Positions 23,912-31,417 of a stretch of DNA of 40,541 nt are shown here, piece after piece. Each line of letters opens with the position of its first letter. The stretch's first letter is position 1. A program made the translations under genes and the position numbers. This DNA is from a virus, in the IMG/VR virus record IMGVR_UViG_3300049811_000823, positions 1-40,541 of that record. The stretch is one strand, 5' to 3'. The notes below the pieces were generated by a model. That model did not search any database and was not told the origin of the DNA. It worked only from the letters and a program-made list of their open reading frames with translations.

Positions 23912-24262
23912 ATGCGGAACTTCATCCAGGCGGGCAACACCGTGGTGGTGCCCGCACCCTATGCGCTCACGTCCGGCCAGGGCGCCAAGGTTGGCCAACT
24001 GTTCGGCATTGCGACCAATGACGCGGCGCTCGCCGCCGATGTCGCGCTCGATCTCACCGGCGTGTTCGAGCTCACCAAGATCGGCTCGCAGGCCTGGACG
24101 GTCGGCGCGCTCGTCTATTGGGACGACGCCAACAGGCGGTGCACGACTGTTGCTACCGCGAACCTGCTGATCGGCGTGGCAGCGGCGGCGGTCGCAGGCG
24201 GCGCGGGCAACACCACCGGCCGCGTTCGGCTGAATTCCTCCTTCCGGGCGAACGATCCGTGA
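23912..24262 (+). CDS. DUF2190 capsid decoration protein
   Basis: A 116-residue beta-rich protein of the DUF2190 (capsid cement) family: RNFIQAGNTVVVPAPYALTSG, then AKVGQLFGIATNDAA and WTVGALVYWDDANRR are the family blocks. It binds the outer head surface and stabilises it, like lambda gpD. It has AAGGAGA before the ATG, directly after the capsid gene. Its stop overlaps the next start (TGATG). Confidence 0.9.
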   Translation: MRNFIQAGNTVVVPAPYALTSGQGAKVGQLFGIATNDAALAADVALDLTGVFELTKIGSQAWTVGALVYWDDANRRCTTVATANLLIGVAAAAVAGGAGNTTGRVRLNSSFRANDP

Positions 24263-24576
24263 TGGACGCTTTCGCTACGGCCATCGATGCGCTCTTCGCC
24301 GATCCGAATATCGGCGAGGACGCGCTGTGGAAGGCGGGCGGCGTGGGCGCGGGCGTCGCTGTCCGCATTATCCGCAAATCGCCCGACCGTATGGCCGAGT
24401 TCGGCGAGAGCCGCGCCGTGTTGCCGACCGTCGGCATCGACATCCGCCGCTCGCAGGCCGCAACGATCACCGAGGGCGATCTGATCGTGATCGGCGCCGA
24501 GACTTATCGGATCATCGGCGAACCGATGGGCGACGCGCTCGGCCTCGTGTCGGCCAGTGAAGCCGTGAAAGTTTGA
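24262..24576 (+). CDS. Head-tail joining protein, lambda gpFII-like
   Basis: A 104-residue protein with the usual features of head-tail attachment proteins: an N-terminal helix (MDAFATAIDALFADPNIG), then a beta barrel (VAVRIIRKSPDRM, then ATITEGDLIVIGAETYRIIGEP). It joins the completed head and tail. The ATG at 24262 is preferred over upstream frames because it overlaps the decoration gene stop as TGATG. Placement after DUF2190 is standard for this late cassette. Confidence 0.75.
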   Translation: MDAFATAIDALFADPNIGEDALWKAGGVGAGVAVRIIRKSPDRMAEFGESRAVLPTVGIDIRRSQAATITEGDLIVIGAETYRIIGEPMGDALGLVSASEAVKV

Positions 24577-24579
24577 TCC

Positions 24580-25212
24580 GTGCGCTTCACCATCCAGCGG
24601 CCCGATTTCGGCAAGGCACTTGCCGAGACCGAGAAGGATATCGAACGCGCCGTCACATCCGGCATGCGCGACGCTGCTGATGGCCTGAAGCAGGATCTCC
24701 GCGAAGATGTCGTCGCGGCGGGCTTGGGTGAACGGCTGTCCCGCACATGGCGGGGAAAGACCTTCCCCGAGGTGGGCGAGAGTGCCGAAGCCGCGGCCTA
24801 TGTGTGGTCGCGGGCGCCGAAGATCGTTGATGCCTTTGACCGTGGCGTGGTGATCCGCTCGGCGCGCGGGCTGTTCCTGGCGATCCCGACCGCTGCCGCC
24901 GGCAAGAGCGGACGGAGCGCTGCGGGCTCGCGCGAGAAGATCACGCCGGAAGGCTGGCATCGGCGAACCGGCCTGAAGCTGCGGTTCGTTTATCGCCGCG
25001 GCCGTCCTTCGCTGCTGGTCGCGGATGATGCCCGGATCACCACGCGTGGGCTGGCCGCCCGCAATCGCCGGAAATCAGGCCAAGCCAGCGTCATCGTTTT
25101 CATTCTGGTTCCGCAGGTCGCGCTGAAGAAACGGCTCGATGTCGAGAGCGCCGCCAAGCGGCAAGCCGCACGCGTGCCCTCGCTGATCGCGCGGCACTGG
25201 CCGCAATCCTGA
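24580..25212 (+). CDS. DUF6441 phage structural protein
   Basis: A 210-residue protein that I recognise as DUF6441, usually encoded between the head-tail joiner and tail terminator. Blocks are IERAVTSGMRDAADGLKQDLR, a central FDRGVVIRSARGLFLAIPT, and WHRRTGLKLRFVYRRGRPSLLV. The start is a GTG at 24580, three bases after the upstream stop. Its exact role in the neck or tail is not known to me; by position it may resemble the minor tail protein gpZ of lambda. Confidence 0.72.
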   Translation: MRFTIQRPDFGKALAETEKDIERAVTSGMRDAADGLKQDLREDVVAAGLGERLSRTWRGKTFPEVGESAEAAAYVWSRAPKIVDAFDRGVVIRSARGLFLAIPTAAAGKSGRSAAGSREKITPEGWHRRTGLKLRFVYRRGRPSLLVADDARITTRGLAARNRRKSGQASVIVFILVPQVALKKRLDVESAAKRQAARVPSLIARHWPQS

Positions 25213-25226
25213 AGGCTTGGTCCACC

Positions 25227-25661
25227 ATGGCTTCGAAACGCGAAATCGTCCTTGCGGCGGTGAAGGCGCTTGTCGCCGCCGCCCTGCCGGGCGCGGAGGT
25301 GAAGCGCAACCTGGCCAAGGCCGAGCGCATTCCGCCCGGCGGGCTGGTTGTGATCCGTGATGGCGATCCGGGCGAGCCCGAAATCAGCCTCTCGCCGCTG
25401 ACCTATCTCTATTCGCACCGCATCCCGCTTGAGATCGCCGCCTACGAGAGCGCCACCCTCACTCGCGAGCAGGTGCTGGACGCCATGCTAGGGGCGATCG
25501 GCGCGGCGGTCATGGCGAACAGGACGCTCGGCGGGCTCTGCGATTGGATCGAGGCCGAAGCGCCGGTGACGGACGATCTTGAAGCACTCGGCGCCTTACC
25601 CGGACGCTTTGCCGATCTCGCGATCCTCGCCGTCTATGCGACGACCGATCCTTTGAACTGA
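25227..25661 (+). CDS. Tail terminator-like protein
   Basis: A 144-residue protein at the place of lambda gpU. The pattern of an N-terminal helix (KREIVLAAVKALVAAALPGAEV), beta strands (GGLVVIRDGDP) and a central helix (TREQVLDAMLGAIGAAV) is that of tail terminators, which cap the tail tube and dock to the head. Homologues are often mislabelled acyl-CoA transferase; I see no active site for that. The ribosome binding site before the ATG is weak. Confidence 0.65.
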   Translation: MASKREIVLAAVKALVAAALPGAEVKRNLAKAERIPPGGLVVIRDGDPGEPEISLSPLTYLYSHRIPLEIAAYESATLTREQVLDAMLGAIGAAVMANRTLGGLCDWIEAEAPVTDDLEALGALPGRFADLAILAVYATTDPLN

Positions 25662-25723
25662 TCGACGGCCCTTCGACTGCGCTCGGGCCTTTGCAACTGA
25701 CCAACAACGACAGGAGTATTCCC

Positions 25724-26995
25724 ATGGCACGCGCACGCGGCGCCAACGCCGTCATGGCTGCGGTGTTTGAAGCCACCTACGGCGTCACGCCCGGCACCGG
25801 CTTTCGCAAGCTGCCCTTCGTCTCGGCGAACCTCGGCGAGGAGCAATCCCTGATCGAGAGCGATCTGCTCGGCTATGGCCGCGATCCGCTGACGCCGGCC
25901 TATGACGTGGTGTCGAACGAAAGCGACATCGTCGTGCCGATGGACCACCGCAACATCGGCTTCTGGCTGAAGGCGCTGTTCGGCAACCCGACGACCGCCG
26001 CGTCGGTGGCGGCCAAGGGCTCGATCCTGTTCTCCGCCCAGCCGGCGGCGAACGCAACGATCACAATCGCCGGAACCGCCTTCACCTTCGTCTCCGCCGC
26101 GCCGACCGGTAACCAGATCCAGATCGGTGCCAATCTCGGCGCTACGCTGACCAATGCCGTGACCGCCCTCAACGCCAGCGTCGTGCCAGCCGTCGCGGCG
26201 GCGACCTATGCCCAGACCGGCGGCAACACGCTGACGATCACGCATGATACGCTCGGCCTTGGCGGCAACAGCTTCACGATCGCCGCGTCCACCACGCCTG
26301 CCTCGAATGGCACGGTCTCGGGCGCGACACTCGCTGGCGGGGCGAACGGCCACACCTTCGTCTCCGGCACGCAGAACCTGCCGTCGATGTCGATCGAGGT
26401 TGGCCTTCCCGACGTGCCGTTCTTCGGGATGAACTATGGCGCGCGGGCGAACAGCCTTTCGATCCAGGCGCAGCGTTCCGGGCTTCTCTCCGCAACCGTC
26501 AACGTGATCGCGCAAGGCGAGGCAACGGCAGTCACCACCGGTGCCGGCACGCCGACCGCACTCGATGTGGAGCGCTTCAGCCAGTTCCAGGGATCGATCA
26601 CCCGTAACGGCGCTGTGCTCGGCAACATCGTCTCGGCGGAACTGATGTATTCGAACAACCTCGAAAAGATCGAGGTCATCCGATCCGACGGGCGCATCGC
26701 CGATATCGATCCGGGCATCGTCAAATGTTCCGGCAATCTCAATGCGCGGTTTCAGGATACGGTCATGCTCGATCAGGCGACCGCGCGCACGCCATGCGAG
26801 ATCGCCTTCGGCTGGACCATAGACGCCAGCCGGTCGCTGCTCTTCACCGCGCATCGCGTGTTCCTGCCACGCGGCAACCGGCAAATTCAGGGACCGGGCG
26901 GCATCCAGATGCCCTTTGCCTGGCAGGCCGCGCTCGATCCCGTGCTGAACAAGACCTGCACCGTCGTTCTGACCAACGACGTGGCCTCCTACTGA
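25724..26995 (+). CDS. Major tail tube protein with inserted surface domain
   Basis: A 423-residue tail tube protein of the Phage_tube_2 type. The N-terminal third (MAAVFEATYGVTPGTGFRKL, then ESDIVVPMDHRNIGFWLKALFG) and the C-terminal half (SIEVGLPDVPFFGMNYGARA, then LEKIEVIRSDGRIADIDPGI) form the tube fold. Residues ~108-207 (ATITIAGTAFTFVSAAPTGN, then GGNTLTITHDTLGLGGNSFT) are a Thr/Ala/Gly-rich insertion that resembles surface-exposed Ig-like or adhesin domains. The ATG at 25724 has AGGAG seven bases upstream and is preferred over a start at 25691. Confidence 0.85.
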   Translation: MARARGANAVMAAVFEATYGVTPGTGFRKLPFVSANLGEEQSLIESDLLGYGRDPLTPAYDVVSNESDIVVPMDHRNIGFWLKALFGNPTTAASVAAKGSILFSAQPAANATITIAGTAFTFVSAAPTGNQIQIGANLGATLTNAVTALNASVVPAVAAATYAQTGGNTLTITHDTLGLGGNSFTIAASTTPASNGTVSGATLAGGANGHTFVSGTQNLPSMSIEVGLPDVPFFGMNYGARANSLSIQAQRSGLLSATVNVIAQGEATAVTTGAGTPTALDVERFSQFQGSITRNGAVLGNIVSAELMYSNNLEKIEVIRSDGRIADIDPGIVKCSGNLNARFQDTVMLDQATARTPCEIAFGWTIDASRSLLFTAHRVFLPRGNRQIQGPGGIQMPFAWQAALDPVLNKTCTVVLTNDVASY

Positions 26996-27038
26996 TCCTC
27001 CCTTTTCCGCAACCCGCCACCCAGACCAAGGAGCCGCC

Positions 27039-27395
27039 ATGCTCAAGCTCGAACCCGTGTCCGCCGAACCCTTTTGGCTCGATGTGCTGCCCGGCGTGCG
27101 CATCCAGTTCCGCCCCGTCTCTGTCGCCGCAATGCTGATCGCGCGCGGCGCTGCGGGCGAAGCGCTGAAGGCTGGCAGCGAGCAGGCCACGATCGAGGCA
27201 GGCGCGGCTTTCACCCGCGCGCTCGCCCATACCGGCATCGTCGCCTGGGAGGGGATCGGCGATGCCAAGGGCAAGCCGATCGATCCCGACAGGCAAGCCA
27301 TCGAGCAGTTGCTCGAACTCTGGCCCGCCTTCGACGCCATCGACCGCCTCTATGTCGGCCCGGCCCTGACGAGGCTTGACGAAAAAAACGTCTGA
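27039..27395 (+). CDS. Tail assembly chaperone, unshifted product (gpG-like)
   Basis: A 118-residue protein between tail tube and tape measure. The N-terminus (AEPFWLDVLPGVRIQFRPVSVAAM, read in parts) is a small beta domain; the rest is helical and acidic (ATIEAGAAFTRALAHTGIVAWEG, in parts). It has AGGAG before the ATG. Its last codons are GAA AAA AAC GTC TGA, which contain a -1 slippery heptamer. Such chaperones coat the tape measure during tail assembly. The overlap and spacing fit the lambda G/GT arrangement. Confidence 0.8.
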   Translation: MLKLEPVSAEPFWLDVLPGVRIQFRPVSVAAMLIARGAAGEALKAGSEQATIEAGAAFTRALAHTGIVAWEGIGDAKGKPIDPDRQAIEQLLELWPAFDAIDRLYVGPALTRLDEKNV

Positions 27396-27703
27396 TCGCC
27401 CTCGCCGAATGGCACTTCGACGGCGGCGAAAGCTATTGCGCCGCCTGTCCTTCGCGCTGTGCGGGCTGTCCCTATGATGAGCACGAGCCCGAGACTTCCG
27501 AAGGCATGCTGGCCTGGGCGGTGATCCGCCGTTCGGCCGGGCAGGTTCGGGCGGTCATGGGCGGCGTCTACGCGCTCGATTTCGGGGCGATCCTGATGCT
27601 CGCCCACGCCATGGGCGCGCTCAACCCGCTTCTCGTCGATGTCCTGCCCGAGATCGAACCCATCGTCGTCAACGCCTATCGCCGGAACGCTGATCCATCA
27701 TGA
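27039..27703 (+). CDS. Tail assembly chaperone, predicted -1 frameshift product (gpGT-like)
   Basis: Predicted 221-residue fusion, joined as 27039-27389 then 27389-27703. Slippage on A AAA AAC (27383-27389) moves ribosomes into the -1 frame, which is open for 104 codons and ends in an ATGA overlap with the tape measure start. The extension begins RLIALAEWHFDGGESY, then has a C-x2-C-x3-C-x2-C cluster (codons 27437-27469), and then a helical end (GMLAWAVIRRSAGQVRAVMGG, in parts). That open frame has no good start codon before 27506, which supports expression by frameshift. The cluster may bind zinc. Confidence 0.75.
27383..27389 (+). promoter_or_regulatory. Slippery heptamer A AAA AAC for -1 frameshift
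   Basis: The heptamer is in the correct phase relative to the chaperone frame (GAA AAA AAC), four bases before the TGA stop. Weak stem candidates follow: CGCCG/CGGCG (27403-27425) and GGCGGCG/CGCCGCC (27422-27445). It sits exactly where tail chaperone frameshifts occur in siphophages. Confidence 0.75.
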
Positions 27704-30700
27704 GCGCCACGAATGTCTCCATCCGCCTCGGCGTCGAGGGGAAGGCGGAGATCAAGCGCGCCTTCGAGGAGGTCGGGCAGTCCGGGCAAGCGGCTTTCGG
27801 CTCGGTCGAAAAGGCGATGGACCGATCCGGCGCCGCAACCGACCGCGAGGTCGCGCGGCTGAAGCGTCTGGCGGAAGCCGCGCGCATGGCAGGCGAAGCC
27901 GACGCCTCGCAGAAGCGGTTCAATACCGTTCTGAACGTTGACCGCCCGATCCCGAAGTCCGCTCGCGACTCCGCCGGTGTCTTCGAGGAAGCGGCGCGGG
28001 AGGCGGAAAGCTTCGCGGCACGGGCCAATGCGCTGCGCGCTGCGATCGATCCGCTCGGCGCCGCGCAGGCCCGCCTGAACCAGGAACTCGCCGAATACGC
28101 CACGCTCGCCAAGCGCGGCGCGATCACCTCGGCCGAACACACAGCGGCGCAGGCGCTGGCGAAGCAGCGCTTCGACCAGACATCGCAGGCGATCAAGGGT
28201 GTGGGAGGTGCGACCGGCCTCACCCGCAACCAGCTTCTGACGCTGCAATACACGTTCAACGACGTGGTGGCGTCGATGTCGACTGGCATGTCGCCGATGA
28301 CCATCCTCATGCAACAGGGCGGTCAGGTGACGCAGGCCTTCGGCGGCTTGCGCGGAACGCTCGCCGCTTTCGGTTCGGCGCTCGGCGTTGTCGGCGGGAT
28401 CGTTGCCGGCGTCGCCGTCGCGGCCGTCGGCCTGACTGCGGCGTGGGTGGCGAACGACGCTTCGACGCGCGCCGTCACCACCGCACTGATGGGCGCGGGC
28501 CGGGCCTCGGGCGCGGCCGCCGCCGAGCTTGAGCGGGTCGCCCATAGTGCCGCCGAGACCGGCAAGATCTCGGTCACGGCGGCCCGCGAAATGGAAGTCG
28601 CCTTCCTGCGCACCGGCAAGGTCGGCGCGGAGGAAATGGGCCGCGCCGTCGGCATCGCTCGCAACTTCGCCGTCACGATGGGCGTCGAAACCAAGGCCGG
28701 GGCCGAGCAGCTCGCCACCGCCCTGGCCGATCCGGTGCGTGGCGCCGATGAACTGAATGCGCGGCTTGCCTTCCTCGACGACCGGACACGGCAATATATC
28801 CGCACGCTGGTTGACCAGAACAATCGCACCGAGGCGCAGCGGGTTCTTCTGAACGCACTCGTCCCGGCGCTGGCCGATGCCGAACAGGCGACCAACGCCT
28901 TCGGGCGCGCCTGGAACTATGTGGCCCGCCAGGCCTCCAACGCCTTTGACGCCATCGGCAAGGCGGTGGATCGCGCGGTCGATGGCCGCAATCCGTCCGA
29001 AGAACTCGATCTTCTGAAATGGCAGCGGGATCGCCTGCGCGAGAATATCCGCGGCAATGTCGTGCCGCTGATGCTGCCGCAGGTCGAGCGCCGGATCGCT
29101 GAGATCGAAGCCCAGCTTGCCGACCAGCAGCGCCGCGCCGCGCAGCTTGCGGCTGAAGCCCGGGCAAATGAGCTCTCGGTTCGAGCCGGGGAAACCGCCC
29201 GCGACATCATCCCCGGTGCGCGCGATCTGGAACGCCTGCGCCGCGAACAGGCGACCTTGCGCGCGGCGCTCGATGATCCGCTGACGCGCTCGAAGCTCAA
29301 CGATGTCGCGGAAGTAGAAGCCGCCTATCGGCGCGTGACAGCCGAGCTGGTGCGCTTCCGCCCCGCGGTCGATGCGGCGACGCAGGCCGTCGTCTCGCAA
29401 TCGTCCGTCACAGAGGTGTCGATCCGTGCGACGCTGGCGCTGGCGAACGCCTATCTCGAAAGCGCCTCGGCGGCCGAGCGCGCGGAAGCCCGCAAGACCG
29501 GCCTGATCGAACAGGCGCGCGAAGGCATCGATGCTGAAGCCCGTGCGCGCCAGGCGCTCCGCGAGCGGATCGCCGAGCAGGCCGCAACCGCCGCAAGGCA
29601 GGTCGCCGATCTGACGGCGGAAGCCTCCGCCCAGAAGCGCGTCAACGATGCGGTCGCAGCCGGCTCGCTGGCTTCGGCGAAGGCCCAACAGGTGATGCAG
29701 GTCGAGCAAGCGCTTCGCCCGCTTCTAACGGCGCAGGCGCTGGCCGAAGGCGAAGCGAAGGAAACTCTCACCCGCATCATCGAGCGGATGCGCGAAGCCT
29801 ATGGGCGGCTCTTCGCCGAACAGGAGCGCGCGCAAACCCTATCCGCCAACGAGGATCGCCGCCGCGAGATTGAATTGCTGTCGCGGCAGGTAGCGCTGAT
29901 TAATGCGACCGTCGCAGCGCGCGGCGACGCGCTCGCGGTGATGCGGGCCGAACAGGAGCTTCGCCGCCGCGGTGTCGATCTCGCGAGCGAGGAAGCCCGC
30001 GCCTATATCGAGTCTGCCCGCCAGATCGAAGGCCTGAACCGGACGCTGCGCGGGCAAGAACAGCTTCGCGATCAGCGCGACGAGATCACCCTGCTGGAAC
30101 GGCAGGTCGCCCTTGTCGGCGCGTCCGTCGCCAAGCGCGCGGAAGAACTGGCAACCCTTCGCGCCATCCAGCAATTGCGCCAGCGCGGGATCGATGCGGC
30201 AAGCCCGGAAGGCCAATCCGCCATCGGCAATGCCCGGCGGATCGACGAGCTCAATCGCCAGCTTGCCGGCCGCGAAGCGGTCGAGAACCAGAAGGACGAG
30301 ATCAATCTTCTGCAACGCCAGATCGGGCTGATCGGCCAGAGCGCGTCAGAACGCTCGGTCATCATCGCCCAGCTGCGCGCCGAGCAGGGCTTGCGCTCAC
30401 GCGGGATCGATCTTGCGAGCGAGGAAGGCCGCGCCATCGTCGAGAATGCCGGCAAGATCGAACGCCTGACGCAAGAGCTTCAGCGGCAGGACGCCGCCTA
30501 TCGCGCCATCGAAACCGCCGTCGGCTCCGCGCTCGATCGCTTCGCCGATGTGCTCGCGCAAGGCAAACTCGACTGGAAATCATGGGCGGATGCCGGACGC
30601 CTCGCGCTTCAGGATCTGAACCGCGAGATGATCAAGCTCGCGCTGCTCAATCCCCTGAAGAACCTGTTGTTCGGTTCCAACCTTCCGACCTTCGGCCAAG

Positions 30701-31047
30701 GCAGCGGCATCCTCGGCAGCATCTTCTCGCGGCTGTTCCATGACGGCGGGCCGGTCGGTGCGGGCGGTATCGGCCGCATGGTTCCGCTCCACGTGTTTGC
30801 AGGTGCACCGCGCTTTCACGACGGCGCCTATCTCAAGCCGGACGAGGTGCCGGCGATCCTGCAACGCGGCGAGCGCGTGCTGAACCGGAAGGAAGCGCGC
30901 GCCTACGAGCGCGGCGATCCTCGATCCAGCGGCGCGGTCGTCAACGTGACGATTCAGACGCCGAACCCGACCGCCTTCGACGCCAGCCGCACCCAGATCG
31001 CGGCAGGGCTCGCCCGCGCCGTTCGCTCCGGCATGCGAGGGATGTGA
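27700..31047 (+). CDS. Tail length tape measure protein
   Basis: A 1115-residue, mostly helical protein that sets tail length and is ejected with DNA. The N-terminus (VSIRLGVEGKAEIKRAFEEV) and the central hydrophobic stretch (GSALGVVGGIVAGVAVAAVGLTAAWV, in parts, ~227-252) are typical of tape measures. Residues ~722-930 hold three tandem 72-residue repeats that begin DEI(N/T)LL-RQ and contain LR-RGIDLASEEGR. The C-terminus (IFSRLFHDGGPVG, then RFHDGAYLKPDEVPAILQRGERV, in parts) is the common end of lambda-type tape measures. The ATG overlaps the chaperone fusion stop. Confidence 0.92.
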   Translation: MSATNVSIRLGVEGKAEIKRAFEEVGQSGQAAFGSVEKAMDRSGAATDREVARLKRLAEAARMAGEADASQKRFNTVLNVDRPIPKSARDSAGVFEEAAREAESFAARANALRAAIDPLGAAQARLNQELAEYATLAKRGAITSAEHTAAQALAKQRFDQTSQAIKGVGGATGLTRNQLLTLQYTFNDVVASMSTGMSPMTILMQQGGQVTQAFGGLRGTLAAFGSALGVVGGIVAGVAVAAVGLTAAWVANDASTRAVTTALMGAGRASGAAAAELERVAHSAAETGKISVTAAREMEVAFLRTGKVGAEEMGRAVGIARNFAVTMGVETKAGAEQLATALADPVRGADELNARLAFLDDRTRQYIRTLVDQNNRTEAQRVLLNALVPALADAEQATNAFGRAWNYVARQASNAFDAIGKAVDRAVDGRNPSEELDLLKWQRDRLRENIRGNVVPLMLPQVERRIAEIEAQLADQQRRAAQLAAEARANELSVRAGETARDIIPGARDLERLRREQATLRAALDDPLTRSKLNDVAEVEAAYRRVTAELVRFRPAVDAATQAVVSQSSVTEVSIRATLALANAYLESASAAERAEARKTGLIEQAREGIDAEARARQALRERIAEQAATAARQVADLTAEASAQKRVNDAVAAGSLASAKAQQVMQVEQALRPLLTAQALAEGEAKETLTRIIERMREAYGRLFAEQERAQTLSANEDRRREIELLSRQVALINATVAARGDALAVMRAEQELRRRGVDLASEEARAYIESARQIEGLNRTLRGQEQLRDQRDEITLLERQVALVGASVAKRAEELATLRAIQQLRQRGIDAASPEGQSAIGNARRIDELNRQLAGREAVENQKDEINLLQRQIGLIGQSASERSVIIAQLRAEQGLRSRGIDLASEEGRAIVENAGKIERLTQELQRQDAAYRAIETAVGSALDRFADVLAQGKLDWKSWADAGRLALQDLNREMIKLALLNPLKNLLFGSNLPTFGQGSGILGSIFSRLFHDGGPVGAGGIGRMVPLHVFAGAPRFHDGAYLKPDEVPAILQRGERVLNRKEARAYERGDPRSSGAVVNVTIQTPNPTAFDASRTQIAAGLARAVRSGMRGM

Positions 31048-31078
31048 ACTTAAAAGGTCGGTGGCGCTTGTCGCGCTG

Positions 31079-31417
31079 TTAGGTCGATACCGGCGAATAC
31101 ACTGTGTTGAGCGGAGGCAGAACGCCTTCGTGCTGAATATGGATATTCATCCAAGTTCGCTCAATTTTCTGGATTTCCAAGCATTCGAACCAGTAGAAAT
31201 AGGTCGCACGCCCTATAGTTGTTGGTGCCGTCTTTTCGTCACTGTCCAAGTGATTGTTCATCCTGCTACGCAGGTTTCTCGCCAATCCAACATAAAGTAC
31301 ATCATTTGCGAATGTGGTCAGGACATAGCAGCCAGACTTCTCCGGTACGAACCTCTCGCGGTTGCGCTTGAAGGTCTCATGCTTCATCGGCTGCGGGATC
31401 AACACATCGAGCTTCAC
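31079..31417 (-). CDS. GIY-YIG nuclease of the low-GC cassette
   Basis: A 112-residue single-domain nuclease. The GIY-YIG motifs are GCYVLTTFANDVLYVG (29-44, G-C-Y and L-Y-V-G variants), the catalytic Arg in NLRSRMNNHL (R52), the metal-binding Glu in IQKIERTWM (E86) and the Asn in PPLNT (N104). It is close to minimal GIY-YIG domains in size, so DNA targeting must come from a partner. Its ATG overlaps the stop of the DGQHR gene (ATGA), which implies joint function. It ends 31 bases from the tape measure stop. Base composition is clearly lower in GC than the phage genes. A role in defence against other phages or in anti-host activity is inference. Confidence 0.85.
   Translation of the reverse strand: MKLDVLIPQPMKHETFKRNRERFVPEKSGCYVLTTFANDVLYVGLARNLRSRMNNHLDSDEKTAPTTIGRATYFYWFECLEIQKIERTWMNIHIQHEGVLPPLNTVYSPVST

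Noticed and set aside
25227-25661. Acyl-CoA transferase call for the tail terminator-like gene
   Set aside because: Length (144 residues), position and lack of any transferase active site favour a tail terminator.
25634-27340. Minus-strand open frame of 568 codons opposite tail tube and chaperone
   Set aside because: Overlaps two recognised genes and their ribosome binding sites; composition is that of a shadow frame.
27676-29709. Minus-strand open frame of 677 codons opposite the tape measure
   Set aside because: Shadow of a repetitive GC-rich gene; its sequence is Arg/Gly/Leu-rich with no domain, and a recognised gene occupies the other strand.
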